Origin: Astrothelium macrocarpum
Taxonomy: Eukaryota > Ascomycota > Dothideomycetes > Trypetheliales > Trypetheliaceae
DNA: 64,000 nucleotides
Direction: 5' to 3'
Assembly: GCA_021030915.1 (NCBI GenBank)
Contig: JAGEMR010000042.1
Coordinates: forward strand, 62,001-126,000
Positions within the stretch are counted from its first letter, which is position 1. Every line of letters starts with the position of its first letter. Of the stretch, positions 34,723 through 45,549 are shown piece after piece. Under the pieces are notes generated by a model, which saw nothing but the letters and a program-made list of their open reading frames with translations, did not search any database and was not told where the DNA came from. The position numbers were made by a program, and so were the translations under genes.

Positions 34723-35428
34723 ACCGGGGGGGTTTCCTTTCTTGTTATTGTTTTTGTGGATGTGTGGTTGGGGGGAGCGGAGATGGCGGAAGGGTTTGTG
34801 GGGTTTGAGAGGGTAGTAGTGGTTCTTGCCTATATTGACTTTGCTTCTTGCATGAATGAGAAGAAGTTACTTCTGGAGGGACGAAGGATGGCACAATGGA
34901 TTGGCGTTATTTGGTGGGGTTGGAGGATATTGCTACTGTTGTGTTTTTTTGTTTTGGGGGGCGGGTATCTTAATGCAGGGGGGCAAATGGGTTAATGATG
35001 GCTTGTTTACATTGGGATGATATGAGATTTGGGTGGAGATACCATATAGCATGTTTATGCAGATTCAATGTCAGCTCGGTTGCATTTTGAGATCATCTTA
35101 TAGTATTGACGGGTATATGGAATATCACCAGGGGTTGCCACAAAAAATGTCACCCACAACCGTGAGGGACAGAACCGCCGCAGGTCTCATAGAGAGGACT
35201 CCATCCATCTTCAGCAGTTATGGGCTATGAAAAAGCTGTAAGTAATTTGTTAAAAAACATTCTTCAAGACTTTTTGGTCGTTGATTATTGAGGGCCTCCC
35301 TGATCAAAACCCTGCCTCTATATCACTGCACGGAAAGCTCAATTCAATCCTCGCAGAACAAAGCGCTTTTCTATACTACAGGAACTCTACAAAGGTATCA
35401 ATACACCCCCAACCCCCCTGCGATCCCC
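34723..35428. other. Intergenic between converging JHD1-type and PMR1 genes
   Basis: About 700 bp of 3' flanking DNA shared by two converging genes. It contains a truncated MITE-like copy (35126-35305). The first 250 bp are unusually G-rich on the plus strand. Confidence 0.55.
35126..35305. mobile_element. MITE-like element, copy B, right arm lost
   Basis: The left arm begins CACCAGGGGTTGCCACAAAA and continues through GTCACCCACAACCGTGAGGG and CATAGAGAGGACTCC, matching the left arm at 41778. The interior ends TTGATTATTGAGGGCCTCCC; the expected right arm after that point is absent. Lies in the 3' region shared by two converging genes. Confidence 0.7.
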
Positions 35429-38400
35429 TCAAACATTCGCACTATACCCCCCAACCCACCCCGCCCTCCTCTTCCACAACTTCCTCCCCTCATCCACCCA
35501 AAACACACTACTCGCCACAGCCACCAAACCCACCCAATCCCCCAACCCCAGCGCCTCCGTCTGAAACACCCTCTGCAGCACCGGCAAATACACCACACCC
35601 GCCTGCCCCACCAAGCTCCCGGCGACCGCCCAGTTGAACATGCGATTACACCCGGCGCCCGGCCGCCCCCACAGGCGCACCTCGCCGCGCAGCACGCTCT
35701 TGCCCTCGCTGCGGCACGCGAGCGCGTTGAACATGTCGAACAGCACGAAGCACGTGAAGGTCATGGTGGTGTCGCGCGCGCTGACCGCGCCGTCGCCGGA
35801 CATCTCGCGCACGTACGTGACCAGCGTGCCCAGCGTGATCAGCGACGCTTGCAGCAGCACGCGCCGAAGTAGGGGCGGCGTGAGCACGCGGGCGTGTCGG
35901 GGGCGAGGTGGGCGTGACATTATGGTTGGGTCGACGGGCTCGACGCCGAGGGATTGGGCGGGTGGGCCGTCCATGAGGATGTCTGTTGGAGGCGAGTGGT
36001 TAGCGGACACGGGGAAAAAGGGGGAGGAGATGGGTGGAGGGTGGGCTTACTTATCCAGAGGATCTGCATGGCATTGAGCGGGTTCTTGAAGCCGAAGAAG
36101 GTGGAGAGGAGGACGAGGGAGAGGGCGGCGGCGCTGGTGCTGAGCTGGAAGGTGAGGAAGTTTTGGATGTTGTAGAAGATGCCTTTGCCCTCCTCGATGG
36201 CGCTGAGAATGGTGCTAAAGTCGTCGTCTGTTAAAATCATATCTGCTGCCTCCTTCGCCACATCCGTCCCCAGCTTCCCCATCGACACGCCAATGTCTGC
36301 CTTCTTCAGCGCTGGTGCGTCGTTTACACCATCCCCTGTCATGGCTACCACGTCGCCCCGCGCTTGTAGCGCCCGAATGATCTTCATTTTGTGGTCGGGC
36401 GAAGTACGCGCGAAGATGGTGCATGTGGCGATGGCTTGGCTGAGCTCGTCGTCGCTCATCTGGTCGAGTTCGTCGCCGCGCAGCACTGCTTTGCCCAGGC
36501 CGCTGGAGAGATTGATAGGCATGCCGAGCTTCTTGCCGATGGCGATGGCGGTCGTATCGGCGTCGCCCGTGATCATGATTACTTTGACGCCGCCGGCCAT
36601 GAGGCGGCGGATGGATTTGTCGACACCTTTGCGGGGAGGATCGTTCATGCCGACGAGGCCAGCGAAGACGAGGCCGGTGTAGAGTTCTTCGTTTTGTACA
36701 TTGGGGAATTTGGATAGAGGACTGGGTTCGGTTGCTGAGAGAGGTGTGCTGTTGCCGCTCTGATTGCGGCCGGCGATTGAAAGAGCGCCGTTTCGCTGGG
36801 AGTCACGGACCGGACCACTGGCGAAACCAAGGACACGGAGACCATCTTGAGCCATGGATCCCGCAGCTTTGATGGCTTCTTGACGGCGAGGTTCGTCGAG
36901 GATGACTTCCCGACCTTGACCGGTGAGGTAGGTATCGCATCTTTTGAGAATTTGTTCCAGAGCACCTTTGATGTAAGCGACATCGGGACTTCCATCAGCA
37001 CCTTGGATAACAACGCCCATCCACTTACGCTCAGAACTAAATGGTGTTTCGTTTCTTCGACTACCAATTCGCTCTCGCACATCGTCTTCTCCACAGGTGT
37101 CTAGGAGATCGAGACAAGCAACGTCAGTTGGCTGGCCAGCCCACCGACTCTTTACACTGGAATCATCACCCATAGTGGAAAGTACAGCGACGGAAGAGGC
37201 GGTGGCATGGCCATTGGCATGCGATGTAATTGCTCGAGCATTGTTTGCGATATTTCCAATGCGCAAAATAGTCCTAGTTGGGGAGTCCAGCGAATCATGA
37301 GATTTCGGGACGTTAGTAGATTGGGTGTCAAAGTGCCATAGCTTCGTAACAGTCATATGATTTGTGGTGAGGGTTCCTGTTTTGTCGCTGCATACGACAT
37401 TTACCGAACCAAGTGTTTCAACACTGGGCAGTCGTCTAACGATGGCGCCCCTTTTGGACATACGCAATACTCCCAGTGCCAGTGTTACGGTAACGATGAT
37501 AGGAAGACCTTCGGGTATTGCTGCGACAGCAAGAGAAACGCCAATAGTGAACATCTCGAGAAATGCCCAGCCACGCCAAAGTCCAACTAGCATAATGAAA
37601 CCAATGATACCAAAGGAAATATAACTTAATTCCTTCCCAAGCCGATCCATGGATAATTGCAACGGTGTCCGAGGACTCTCAATCTCCTGTAATGAAGCAG
37701 ATATTGCGCCGAATTCGGTCTGACCACCAGTCCCAATTACTAGACCTTGCCCATGCCCAGATCTTACAAGTGTACCCATAAACGCAATGTTCGTTTGCTC
37801 GTTAAGTCGAACGTCAGCGCCAACTGTGCCAGCAGCTGGCGAGGAATAGAAAGGGGTGCCCGAAGGTGTAGTGGGCCGATTTTGAATGCCTCCTGGCCGA
37901 TTCGAGGATTTTAGAGTATCAGGTTTTTTGCTGACGGGTTCATTCTCGCCCGTTAAATTGGACTCGTCAATTGAGAGGTCAGCAGCCTTGACAATACGAA
38001 TATCTGCTGGTATGCGATCTCCAGTATGAAATATGACCAAATCTCCAGGCACCAATTGAGAAGCAGAAATGTCTTGGGAGAAGTTCTCGGCTTTTTCCAA
38101 CGCAGCTTGAGTGTCATTGACTTGCTCGAACTCGGTTGATGCAGGTGTAGTCTCTGGGTGATCTCTTCTCGTCCCATTCCTAATTATATGTGCTGAATGT
38201 GGTACCAGTTGATTCAACGCTTCTAGAGATTTCTCAGACCGATATTCTTGGACGAAACCAACAGTAGTGACAATGATCACAGCAGCAGTGATGCTTATTG
38301 CATCATCCCAATTGCCCATTATCACGGATATTGCAGCCGAGCCCAAGAGTAAGAGGATCAAAGTTTCTCGAAATTGCTTGAGAAATCGTAGCCACAGAGG

Positions 38401-38747
38401 CTCTGGTTCCTCATGAGGAAGTTCGTTAAGTCCATGCTCGCGAATGCGAACCTGGGCTTCGGCGGGAGAAAGGCCGTGGGATATTGAGGATTGTAGACGT
38501 TCGGCAGTCTCCGAGGGGGTAAGAATGGCATAGGTAGACGTTATCGACTGCAAAAAATTTTGAAAGTCAGTCTCATGAACTCTCGAATGGTCATCAAATA
38601 GCGTGGCAAATGTACCTGCGAGGATCTTCCCGAGGAAGGTGGCTTAGGAGGGGATTCTGGCGAGGTAGAAAGGCGTTTAGGAGAAGCTGATCGCGACCTT
38701 TTGGGGACATTGAACAAAGGTAGCGCTGGTGAAGGGATTCCAGACAT
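35429..38747 (-). CDS. PMR1: PMR1-type P-type Ca2+/Mn2+-transporting ATPase
   Basis: Secretory-pathway (Golgi) Ca2+/Mn2+ pump of the P2A class. Exons on the minus strand are 38747-38616, 38547-36051 and 35982-35429, giving 1060 residues. Both introns are about 68 nt with GTACAT and GTAAGC donors, and the second joins LWI to [16 protein letters not shown]. Diagnostic motifs in order: LTGEN of the actuator domain, [10 protein letters not shown] of membrane segment 4, CSDKTGTLT with the phosphorylated Asp, MITGDADTT, and [17 protein letters not shown]. It ends GGYSANV, as in fungal PMR1. The last 550 bp are much more GC-rich than the rest. Divergent from RAD21. Confidence 0.96.
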
Positions 38748-39311
38748 GATCTCATGGTCTGTAGATTAGGCCAGTGTCAAGTTGGTGGCGGGAAGGAGCA
38801 CAGGATGTCAAGGGGCCATTAAAGTTGATTAGACACAGAGAAAGAAAAACTCGTGGGTATCTTGAATGCGAAAGATTGTTAGAGTACAGCGGTGAGGAGA
38901 CGAGAAAGGCTGATGTTTATGCTTGACGTTTCCAACTGGCTTCGTTCCTTTTGCGAGTCTCAGCGTCCCTGAAGCTCAAGCTCGAGCTAAACCCAGACGG
39001 GACATACAGGCGCATCTTCCCCAGCCTCTCAAATTCCACTCTTTCTTTCTCTCTCTCACGCACAACTCCCTCTTCCTCTATGTCGCTCTGCTCAATCATC
39101 ACTACCACACGATCGCCAATGTTTCCGTCTTGATTTTGGAATGGGATGAAGTCGTCTTAACCACCCGCGCGACTCACGCGACCGCGCATGACCTCATTGT
39201 TTGCGCGCATCGCGTCGACTTCACAACAACACGCCCTCCCTCACTCTCTGACCAATATAACCTACTTGGTTGAGGGTCCCCTTCCTCTACCTTTCTTCCA
39301 TCATCATCAAC
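38748..39311. promoter_or_regulatory. Divergent promoter region of PMR1 (-) and RAD21 (+)
   Basis: About 560 bp between two start codons. A GCGCGACTCACGCGACCGCGC stretch at about 39166-39187 contains ACGCG, compatible with cell-cycle (MCB-like) control of RAD21; the role is inferred. A CT-rich tract precedes the RAD21 ATG. Confidence 0.45.
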
Positions 39312-41310
39312 ATGTTCTACTCGGAGACTCTTCTATCAAAAACCGGGCCTTTGGCTCGTGTCTGGCTGGCTGCCAATATCGAGCGCAAACTCTCCAAAAA
39401 CAATATCCTTCAACAAGATATTGGGAGTAGCGTCAATGCAATTGTTGATCAAGGCCAGGCTCCTCTAGCTCTTCGACTGAGTGGACAACTACTCCTCGGT
39501 GTTGTGAGGATCTATCATCGGAAGACGCGATATCTTCTCGATGATTGTCATGATGCCCTTCTCAAGATCAAGATGGTACAATCTATCATGATTGGAAATT
39601 CGCGCCCAAGCTAATTACTAGTAGGCCTTCAAACCAGGCAATGTTGATCTCCCAACCAACCAATCTCATACCGTCAATCCTGCCTCGTTGGTGCTTCCAG
39701 ATGCACTTACTGAGCTAGACCTCTTTGCACCTTTGCCAGATCCGACCCTTCTCTTGACACAACTACCAGAGTTGGATGAAAATCAACATGACCCAACCTT
39801 GTTGGAACCAGATTCGAGTCAATTGCTCTTGGGCAGCATCGAGGCTGGACGTGCTACTCAGGATGAGGGACAATTATTAGACGAGGAAATTGATCTTGGC
39901 CTTGACATTGGTCCTGACTCGCATACCTCAATCGACATGAGTATTGAACAGGGCATGAAGGCGCCTACTCCCCGCGCAGCACAAGATGATCTTATTGATG
40001 ACGACATGAACCTCTACAATGATGATTTGGGTCTTGATATTGGCGATGACGAACCACCAGCGCGTCCCACCACCTCTAATCTTCCGAACCTCGATGATCG
40101 CGCCAATCGCCCAGCTGATGAAGACACCCCGATGCTCGGAATGGATGATCTCGGCCTTGACCTTGCTCTCGAAGAAGACGCTCCCCCTGCTGCCCAAGCA
40201 CCCCAACGCCACCGTGACTCCCTTTCTCCCCTCTCCTCCATCCGCGCCAGCGAAGAGCGTGAACTCGAAGCCAGCTACCAAGCCGCCGCTGCTGACACTA
40301 CCATCGCCTCCGACGACCGAGACATCTCCGTCATGGCCGCGCCACAACGCGCCAGGAAGCGCCAACGCACTCTGCAAGCCGACACAGAAATCGAAGTGCG
40401 CCTCTCCGAAATCAAACGCCAACAATCCGACCGCTCCAAGATCCTCAAACCCCCCTCTTTCCTCCCGCGCGACCCCCTCCTCCTCACCCTCATGACCATG
40501 CAGCAAACCGGCGGCTTCGTCAGCAACATCCTCGGCGACGGCCGCGCTCAAGGCTGGGCCCCCGAACTCCGCGGCATCTTCTCCCTCGAACTCGTGCGCC
40601 AGTCCGGCGAGCTCAAGCGCAAGCGCGACAGCGGCGTCGCCGACCTCGACGAAGCTGGCCCCGCCACCACCACCACCATCCCCGCCGACGAAGAAGCATC
40701 CGGCCTCGGCGCTCTCGGCGACGGCGGCGCAGTCCAGTCGCCCTCGCAACCACCCCCGCCCAGCACACGCAAATCCGCCCGCTTCGCCCCGGACATCGAC
40801 GACGAAGCGCTCGGCCTCGCGCCCGAAGACGCGCCGGTGCGCGAGGAAGAAGAAGAAGAACAACCAGACGACTCGGTCCTCCCGCCTCCGCCGGGCAGCG
40901 ACGCCTTCGACGAAACCACGCTGCCACTGCTGCACCCGGCCGAGAGCGGGCCGATCTCGCTCGGCACGCGGCACGCGGTGCATCTGTACCGCGCGCAGTT
41001 CACGGCGATGCAGCCGGACGCGGCGGGCAGCGCGGAGGCGCGGCGGAGCGTGAGCGTGCTGTTTCAGGAGCTGCTGCCGGAGGCGAGGACGAGTCGGCTG
41101 GATGCGACGAAGATGTTTTTCGAGACGCTGGTGTTGGCGACTAAGGATGCTGTCAAGGTCGAGCAGAGCAGTGCGACGGTTGGGGGTGGGATTAGGGTGA
41201 GGGGGAAGAGGGGCTTGTGGGGGGCGTGGGCGGAGGAGAAGGCGGGCGGGGAGATTGCTGGGGAGGAGGAGGAGGGTGGTGGTGGGGAGGAAGTAGCTGT
41301 GGGCACGTGA
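39312..41310 (+). CDS. RAD21: Cohesin kleisin subunit RAD21/SCC1/MCD1
   Basis: Alpha-kleisin that closes the SMC1-SMC3 ring and is cleaved by separase at anaphase. Exons are 39312-39575 and 39625-41310 (49-nt intron, GTACAA...AGTAG), giving 649 residues. The N-terminal Rad21/Rec8 domain covers about residues 1-110 (MFYSETLLSKTGPLARVWLAA then KIKMAFKPGNVDLP). The middle is acidic and disordered, with repeated LGLDIG motifs. The C-terminal winged helix for SMC1 binding is near 585-640 (LFQELLPEA...TRLDATKMFFETL-like, here SRLDATKMFF). The somatic form fits better than meiotic REC8. The 3' half is GC-rich while the 5' exon is not. Confidence 0.93.
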
Positions 41311-42580
41311 GCCTGAGTGTGTTGGAGAAGGGATTTTTTGAGGTGGGCGAAGGGGAGTTTGGTGCTTTTGGTGTTGGTCATTCATAAAGCCTACAGGTGC
41401 AGGGTTGGGATCTTTGGGGGGTGTAAGATGATGCGTGGCGCTGATCAGGTATTGGGACGCAAGGTGCTCTTGGAATTACTCTGGTCTATGTTATTGAAGC
41501 ACGACTGACTCTCCAGAACTGGCTTCTCCGTACTTGAATTAGCGTGCGAAGATAGAGCAGAGCGCTTTGGTCCTAATAAGTAGCTTCTTGGCTTGTTGTG
41601 GCCATTCGTGCATTCAAGATAGTCTTCGTCACGATGTCTAAGCACTCAGTACTCCGTCGGGAGACGCGTTTCCTCCAACTGAAACCAGAACGTAACTTGA
41701 ACGATTTGCCTAATACGGACAACCGCGACTTTGACGATGGACTTTGTCTCAGAGCTTCACCCTACCAATGGTGTTAACACCAGGGTTACAATAAAAAATG
41801 TCATCCACGACCGCAAGAGATATAACTGCCGCAGGCCTCATAGGGAGGACTCTATACCATTCCAAAGCATCGAAGCCGGTCAACAATTCAACAAAAACCA
41901 TCTCTCAGGATTTACTTGAAAATTATTGCTGAGGACCTCCCTATGAGATATGTAGCGATTATAGGTATCTTTCGCGGTCGCGGAAGACAATTTTCATCGC
42001 ACCTACAGCTTAGTAAGACACATTCTTAATCAGAGACAGAGCCAGAATCCTATTCCACACTCGCACCTAAAACCAAGACCCGCTCGAACAGCCAATTTGT
42101 CCTCGCAGATTCTCTGTTTCTTCATGCCGTAAGTAATCGTTCATCATCGCGAAAGGCATTTATACGAGAGGATTGAGTCGTTTCTACCAACCTGCATCTA
42201 CTCTACAGGTCAGTATCACGAAAAAATCTCACAACTCAACTAAGCTAACTTTCCGTTACGCCTCTGCACTTTGGGGCAAGAGGTGCCAGATTTTGGGCAG
42301 CTGTCTGGTTTCTCCAGCCGGCGGAGGCTAAAATTGCTGTGAAGGACGGCCCCCAATGGCTCCCATCGGCTGACCCGCCTGTGCCGCCCTGGTCCCAGTA
42401 GAATTTGAGTGTCGATTTCATTCGCTTGATTATTGCATAAAAATTCATCTTAGCCCAGGGAACCTATGGCCTTGACATCAACTTGCCACACGTCAGTATT
42501 TGTGACCTTTTAACGTACCCTCGAAAGGACGATATCCCTCGATTGAAACTATTTGAGCCACCTAGACTAGCAGGCTTACA
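41311..42580. other. Intergenic containing a complete MITE-like copy
   Basis: About 1.27 kb between RAD21 and the NUDIX gene. It carries the inverted-repeat element at 41778-42007. No other gene is credible. Confidence 0.55.
41778..42007. mobile_element. MITE-like element, copy C, near complete
   Basis: About 230 bp with terminal inverted repeats of about 75 bp. The left arm starts CACCAGGGTTACAATAAAAA and continues ATGTCATCCACGACCGCAAG and GCCTCATAGGGAGGACTC. The reverse complement of the right arm reads TTGTCTTCCGCGACCGCGAAAG ... TATCTCATAGGGAGGTCCTC. The interior of about 80 bp (CGGTCAACAATTC, GAAAATTATTGCTGAGG) has no coding capacity. Could fold into a long hairpin. Confidence 0.8.
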
Positions 42581-43117
42581 ATGGCGATTTCCAACTATGC
42601 TACATGCCAATACACCTCGGAAGAATTTGTCGAGAGCAGTGGCGCAATACTATTTGACATTTCGCAAGAGACGCGTAAAGTGTGCTTGATCCACTACATT
42701 GCAAAAGATGAATGGCTCTTAGCCAAGGGGCGACGCAATTGCGGCGAGTCTAGAGCCGAGGCGGCATTAAGAGAAGTACAGGAAGAGACCGGATATCAAT
42801 GTCATCTCCATCCGGTCACCATGTCAACTCGCGCTCCATCGAAGAATGAAATAGCTTCCGTAGTAGATGAAGCTCGAACTTATTCCAGCCTTACCGAGCC
42901 GTTTATGCTCACCATTCGGGATATAGATGCGAAATCAGCCGTGAAACTGATTTGGTGGTACATCGCTGTAGTCGACAGGGCATGCGCGACTGATAGCGCA
43001 AAAGGCGAGGCTGACTTCAGAGCCGAATTTTTTGCCTCTGACGAGGCAGTCCGAAAACTGACTTTCGAAAACGACCGGCATATCCTGATGAGAGCCATCG
43101 AGTTGGTAGGAAATTAA
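42581..43117 (+). CDS. NUDIX hydrolase domain protein
   Basis: 178-residue single-exon NUDIX hydrolase, a family that cleaves nucleoside diphosphates linked to another moiety. The Nudix box G-x5-E-x7-R-E-x2-E-E-x-G is complete at about residues 48-70 (GRRNCGESR...REVQEETGY), with both metal-binding Glu residues present. Similar fungal proteins exist as small cytosolic enzymes of unknown substrate. It sits between a full and a partial MITE-like copy and next to an APH-like kinase gene on the other strand. The start is the first ATG (42581), just upstream of the conserved GAILFDIS strand. Confidence 0.88.
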   Translation: MAISNYATCQYTSEEFVESSGAILFDISQETRKVCLIHYIAKDEWLLAKGRRNCGESRAEAALREVQEETGYQCHLHPVTMSTRAPSKNEIASVVDEARTYSSLTEPFMLTIRDIDAKSAVKLIWWYIAVVDRACATDSAKGEADFRAEFFASDEAVRKLTFENDRHILMRAIELVGN

Positions 43118-43630
43118 AGACGGCACAAATGTTATTTAAGATGATCAGACGAAGATTAGTTGCTAAAGACGGACGACATGCAATCCTTGTTCTTTCACCT
43201 TTTTGAACACAACCAATCACTCTAGCTGGAGATCCTCAGAATCGTTTCTATCACGTTCACCCAGCTGATGCAATTGGTTTACCCAGCCCCCGAGATCAAG
43301 AGGCATTCTTCCATGATCTGGTGCGTTTGGCGAAATCCGAAGGTATCATTTAGGGTCGCCAGCTTGGCCTGACAGTGAAGCCAAACAGCCTGCACATAGA
43401 CAGGTATGTGGCGATTAGATACATCTTTCGCGGTCGCGGATGACATTTCTTATTGCAACCCCTGGTGCAGAGTTGCACGCAAATGACGCCTATGGTACAG
43501 GGATCTTGAATTCTAATTGCTAAATCAACTCTACATTTGAACCCAGTGCTTACCCTCCTACCTGCCTGCAATCCAGCGTTTAACTGAGAGGCTGGTGAAG
43601 ATTTCATTACAGCACTGTCATACTCATGAG
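43118..43630. other. Intergenic between converging NUDIX and APH-like genes
   Basis: About 510 bp with a solitary right arm of the MITE-like family (43402-43467). Nothing else recognised. Confidence 0.55.
43402..43467. mobile_element. MITE-like element, copy E, solitary right arm
   Basis: Reads GGTATGTGGCGATTAGATAC, then ATCTTTCGCGGTCGCGGATG and ACATTTCTTATTGCAACCCC and ends CTGGTG, closely matching the right arms at 41778 and 58042. The left arm and interior are missing. Confidence 0.75.
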
Positions 43631-44782
43631 CTAGACACCAAAGCGAGCGATGTTCTCTAAGACCGTCGATTTCCATTCAGGCACAAGTCCTTGTCTCTGC
43701 CCCCTTGGCACAACCTCCGTGATCGCACGTAGAAAATCAGCAACTTTCTGCATGCTTTCTTGCAGCGGCGAAAAATAATTCGCATCTTCCAAGAATGAGA
43801 TATTTCTCTCCTTGCAGTGGTTGGTGAAGATCTGGAAAAGTCGTTGTTTCTCGTGCACAGAGTCTTCATTGTCCTGCCCGTTCCACATGAAAGCCCTTGT
43901 CGGGTTCCACTTCGTGAATGGAACAACGCCCGAAAACTCCCAGTCTAGAATGCAAGTGATCTTTCCAGACGAGCGGTCGTAGAGAATGTTTGCAAAGTGG
44001 AGATCCTTGTGCGCGAGTCGTAACTTAACTTTATTGAGCTCTTCAGCATGCTTGGGTAATGCCTGGACAAACGCTTCGAGTCGGGGGATGGTATCCCGCA
44101 TCATGGCTAGCTTGTCATGGGTTTGAATGAGGTGTATGTACGTTTGAACTTGCCCGGAGATAAGGTCAACGTACGTTGAATAGGGTCCCTTGATGTTGAG
44201 ACTATCGACGGTCTCGTTCTTCGGCCACAGCCTCTCGACATCGGGCAGCTGCCAGAAAGTCTCGTCCAAAAACCGGCTGACGATTATTGATCCATCCGCT
44301 TCAAGGTTCAAGCCACCTATGGCATCCCACTCGTGTATATGTAGTTGAGTGAGAAAGTCTGCAAGTTGGTCAACGATATGGTTGATTTGCTGCTCGTCCA
44401 AGTCTTGATAGACATCGCTTAGGGTAGAGCCGTCCACTCGAGATAGTAGCGTGTACTCATGAGAGATGGCATTCGCATTTGAGCTATCGTATGCTACCAC
44501 TTCCGGTATAGGTATGCTTGTATTCTTTGCTACCCACGCCATAACACCAACCTCGTTCTTTGTCTTGATGCATGGCAGATGGCGGCCGGAAACTCGGAGT
44601 ATTAGTCTGGTATGAATTGACTTATTGTTTGGGGGAACGGTGACCATGTAGATCAGATGGTATTGTGCTGTCACTTTGGAAGGCGTAATCTCAGTAGCTT
44701 TAGGCAGGCCGACACTCTGCAGGAGGCCATTGATTGCCTCTTCAGAGATAGGCTTGGGGAGATGCTCCATCGGGCTTCCCAT
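43631..44782 (-). CDS. Aminoglycoside phosphotransferase (APH)-like small-molecule kinase
   Basis: 383-residue single-exon protein of the APH/choline-kinase-like fold, a family greatly expanded in filamentous fungi and mostly of unknown substrate; an antibiotic-resistance role should not be assumed. Nucleotide-binding lobe features include LILRVSG and the NEVGVMAWV helix. The catalytic loop is LAHKDLHFANILYD (His-x-Asp...Asn) and the metal-binding loop is CILDWEFSG. A second ATG lies 12 bp downstream of the first. A run of about 16 A (plus strand) sits 70 bp upstream of the start. Confidence 0.88.
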   Translation of the reverse strand: MGSPMEHLPKPISEEAINGLLQSVGLPKATEITPSKVTAQYHLIYMVTVPPNNKSIHTRLILRVSGRHLPCIKTKNEVGVMAWVAKNTSIPIPEVVAYDSSNANAISHEYTLLSRVDGSTLSDVYQDLDEQQINHIVDQLADFLTQLHIHEWDAIGGLNLEADGSIIVSRFLDETFWQLPDVERLWPKNETVDSLNIKGPYSTYVDLISGQVQTYIHLIQTHDKLAMMRDTIPRLEAFVQALPKHAEELNKVKLRLAHKDLHFANILYDRSSGKITCILDWEFSGVVPFTKWNPTRAFMWNGQDNEDSVHEKQRLFQIFTNHCKERNISFLEDANYFSPLQESMQKVADFLRAITEVVPRGQRQGLVPEWKSTVLENIARFGV

Positions 44783-45549
44783 AATGGCGGTCGTTCACGA
44801 GGGAAAGGCAGACTCAAAGAGATTCGAAGGTACGAGAGTAAGCGACGGAAAAAAAAAAAAAAAAATAGCAAGTCGGGGACTCAAAATGTGCTGTATTGTT
44901 CGAGTGTGTAGATGCTAGGGAATTTGAGTGTGCACGCGAAAATGTCGCGAAATGCATGCTGAATAGTCAGCTGTTCATGGAGGTAGTGGAACAATCATTT
45001 ACAGAGATGATTGAATCAATCAGCTCTACTGGCTCAGTCAGGTGTTGCATACACAGAAGCGCAAGGTCCAGCTGGTGCTTGACGATTCATCAATCAGGTG
45101 AGAGGTTCAGATGCCCACAGATGGTAGAATCGGTGCTCAACTCCTTCAGGGGCATCATTAATAGAAGCAGTCAGACAGAGGAAGAACGAGGCTTCATGTA
45201 GAGGCTTAAGCTATTCCTATATCGTTATTAGGGAAGAGAGTATATAGCATGTTTGATTGTTGTTTGATTGTATTATATAAGTAATTTGGTTTGTGAGTGA
45301 TTTAATTCTCGCGATCGAGCTTCTAGTTTGAGCCTAATAAGCTAACACACAATGGAACCGATACTTAGGCCAAAGTCAGATCATTGATACGGATTTTGCA
45401 ATAAAGTTTAAAAAAAAAAAGCAATAACATGTCCAAGAAAATTCCAAGGTTAGTGTGAAGTAGTCAGAAGAAAAACTCAAGTTCACGTCCTAATTCTCAT
45501 CTTGGTGCCGCCCGCGGAGATCTTGATTCTGCATTGCAGTGTATAGCAA
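44783..45549. other. Divergent upstream region of the APH-like gene (-) and SUA5 (+)
   Basis: About 770 bp with an A run at about 44850-44865 and another at about 45410-45420. AT-rich, with TATATAG-like tracts near 45240. No gene. Confidence 0.5.

Noticed and set aside
35634..36682. Plus-strand frames across the PMR1 3' region
   Set aside because: The minus-strand PMR1 frame with DKTGT and GDGVNDAP motifs accounts for this DNA.
39928..41385. 485-codon minus-strand frame opposite RAD21
   Set aside because: It is a shadow of the GC-rich RAD21 exon; the plus-strand frame has clear kleisin domains.
43631..44782. Antibiotic-resistance gene
   Set aside because: APH-fold proteins are abundant in fungi with unrelated or unknown substrates; the sequence does not show drug specificity.
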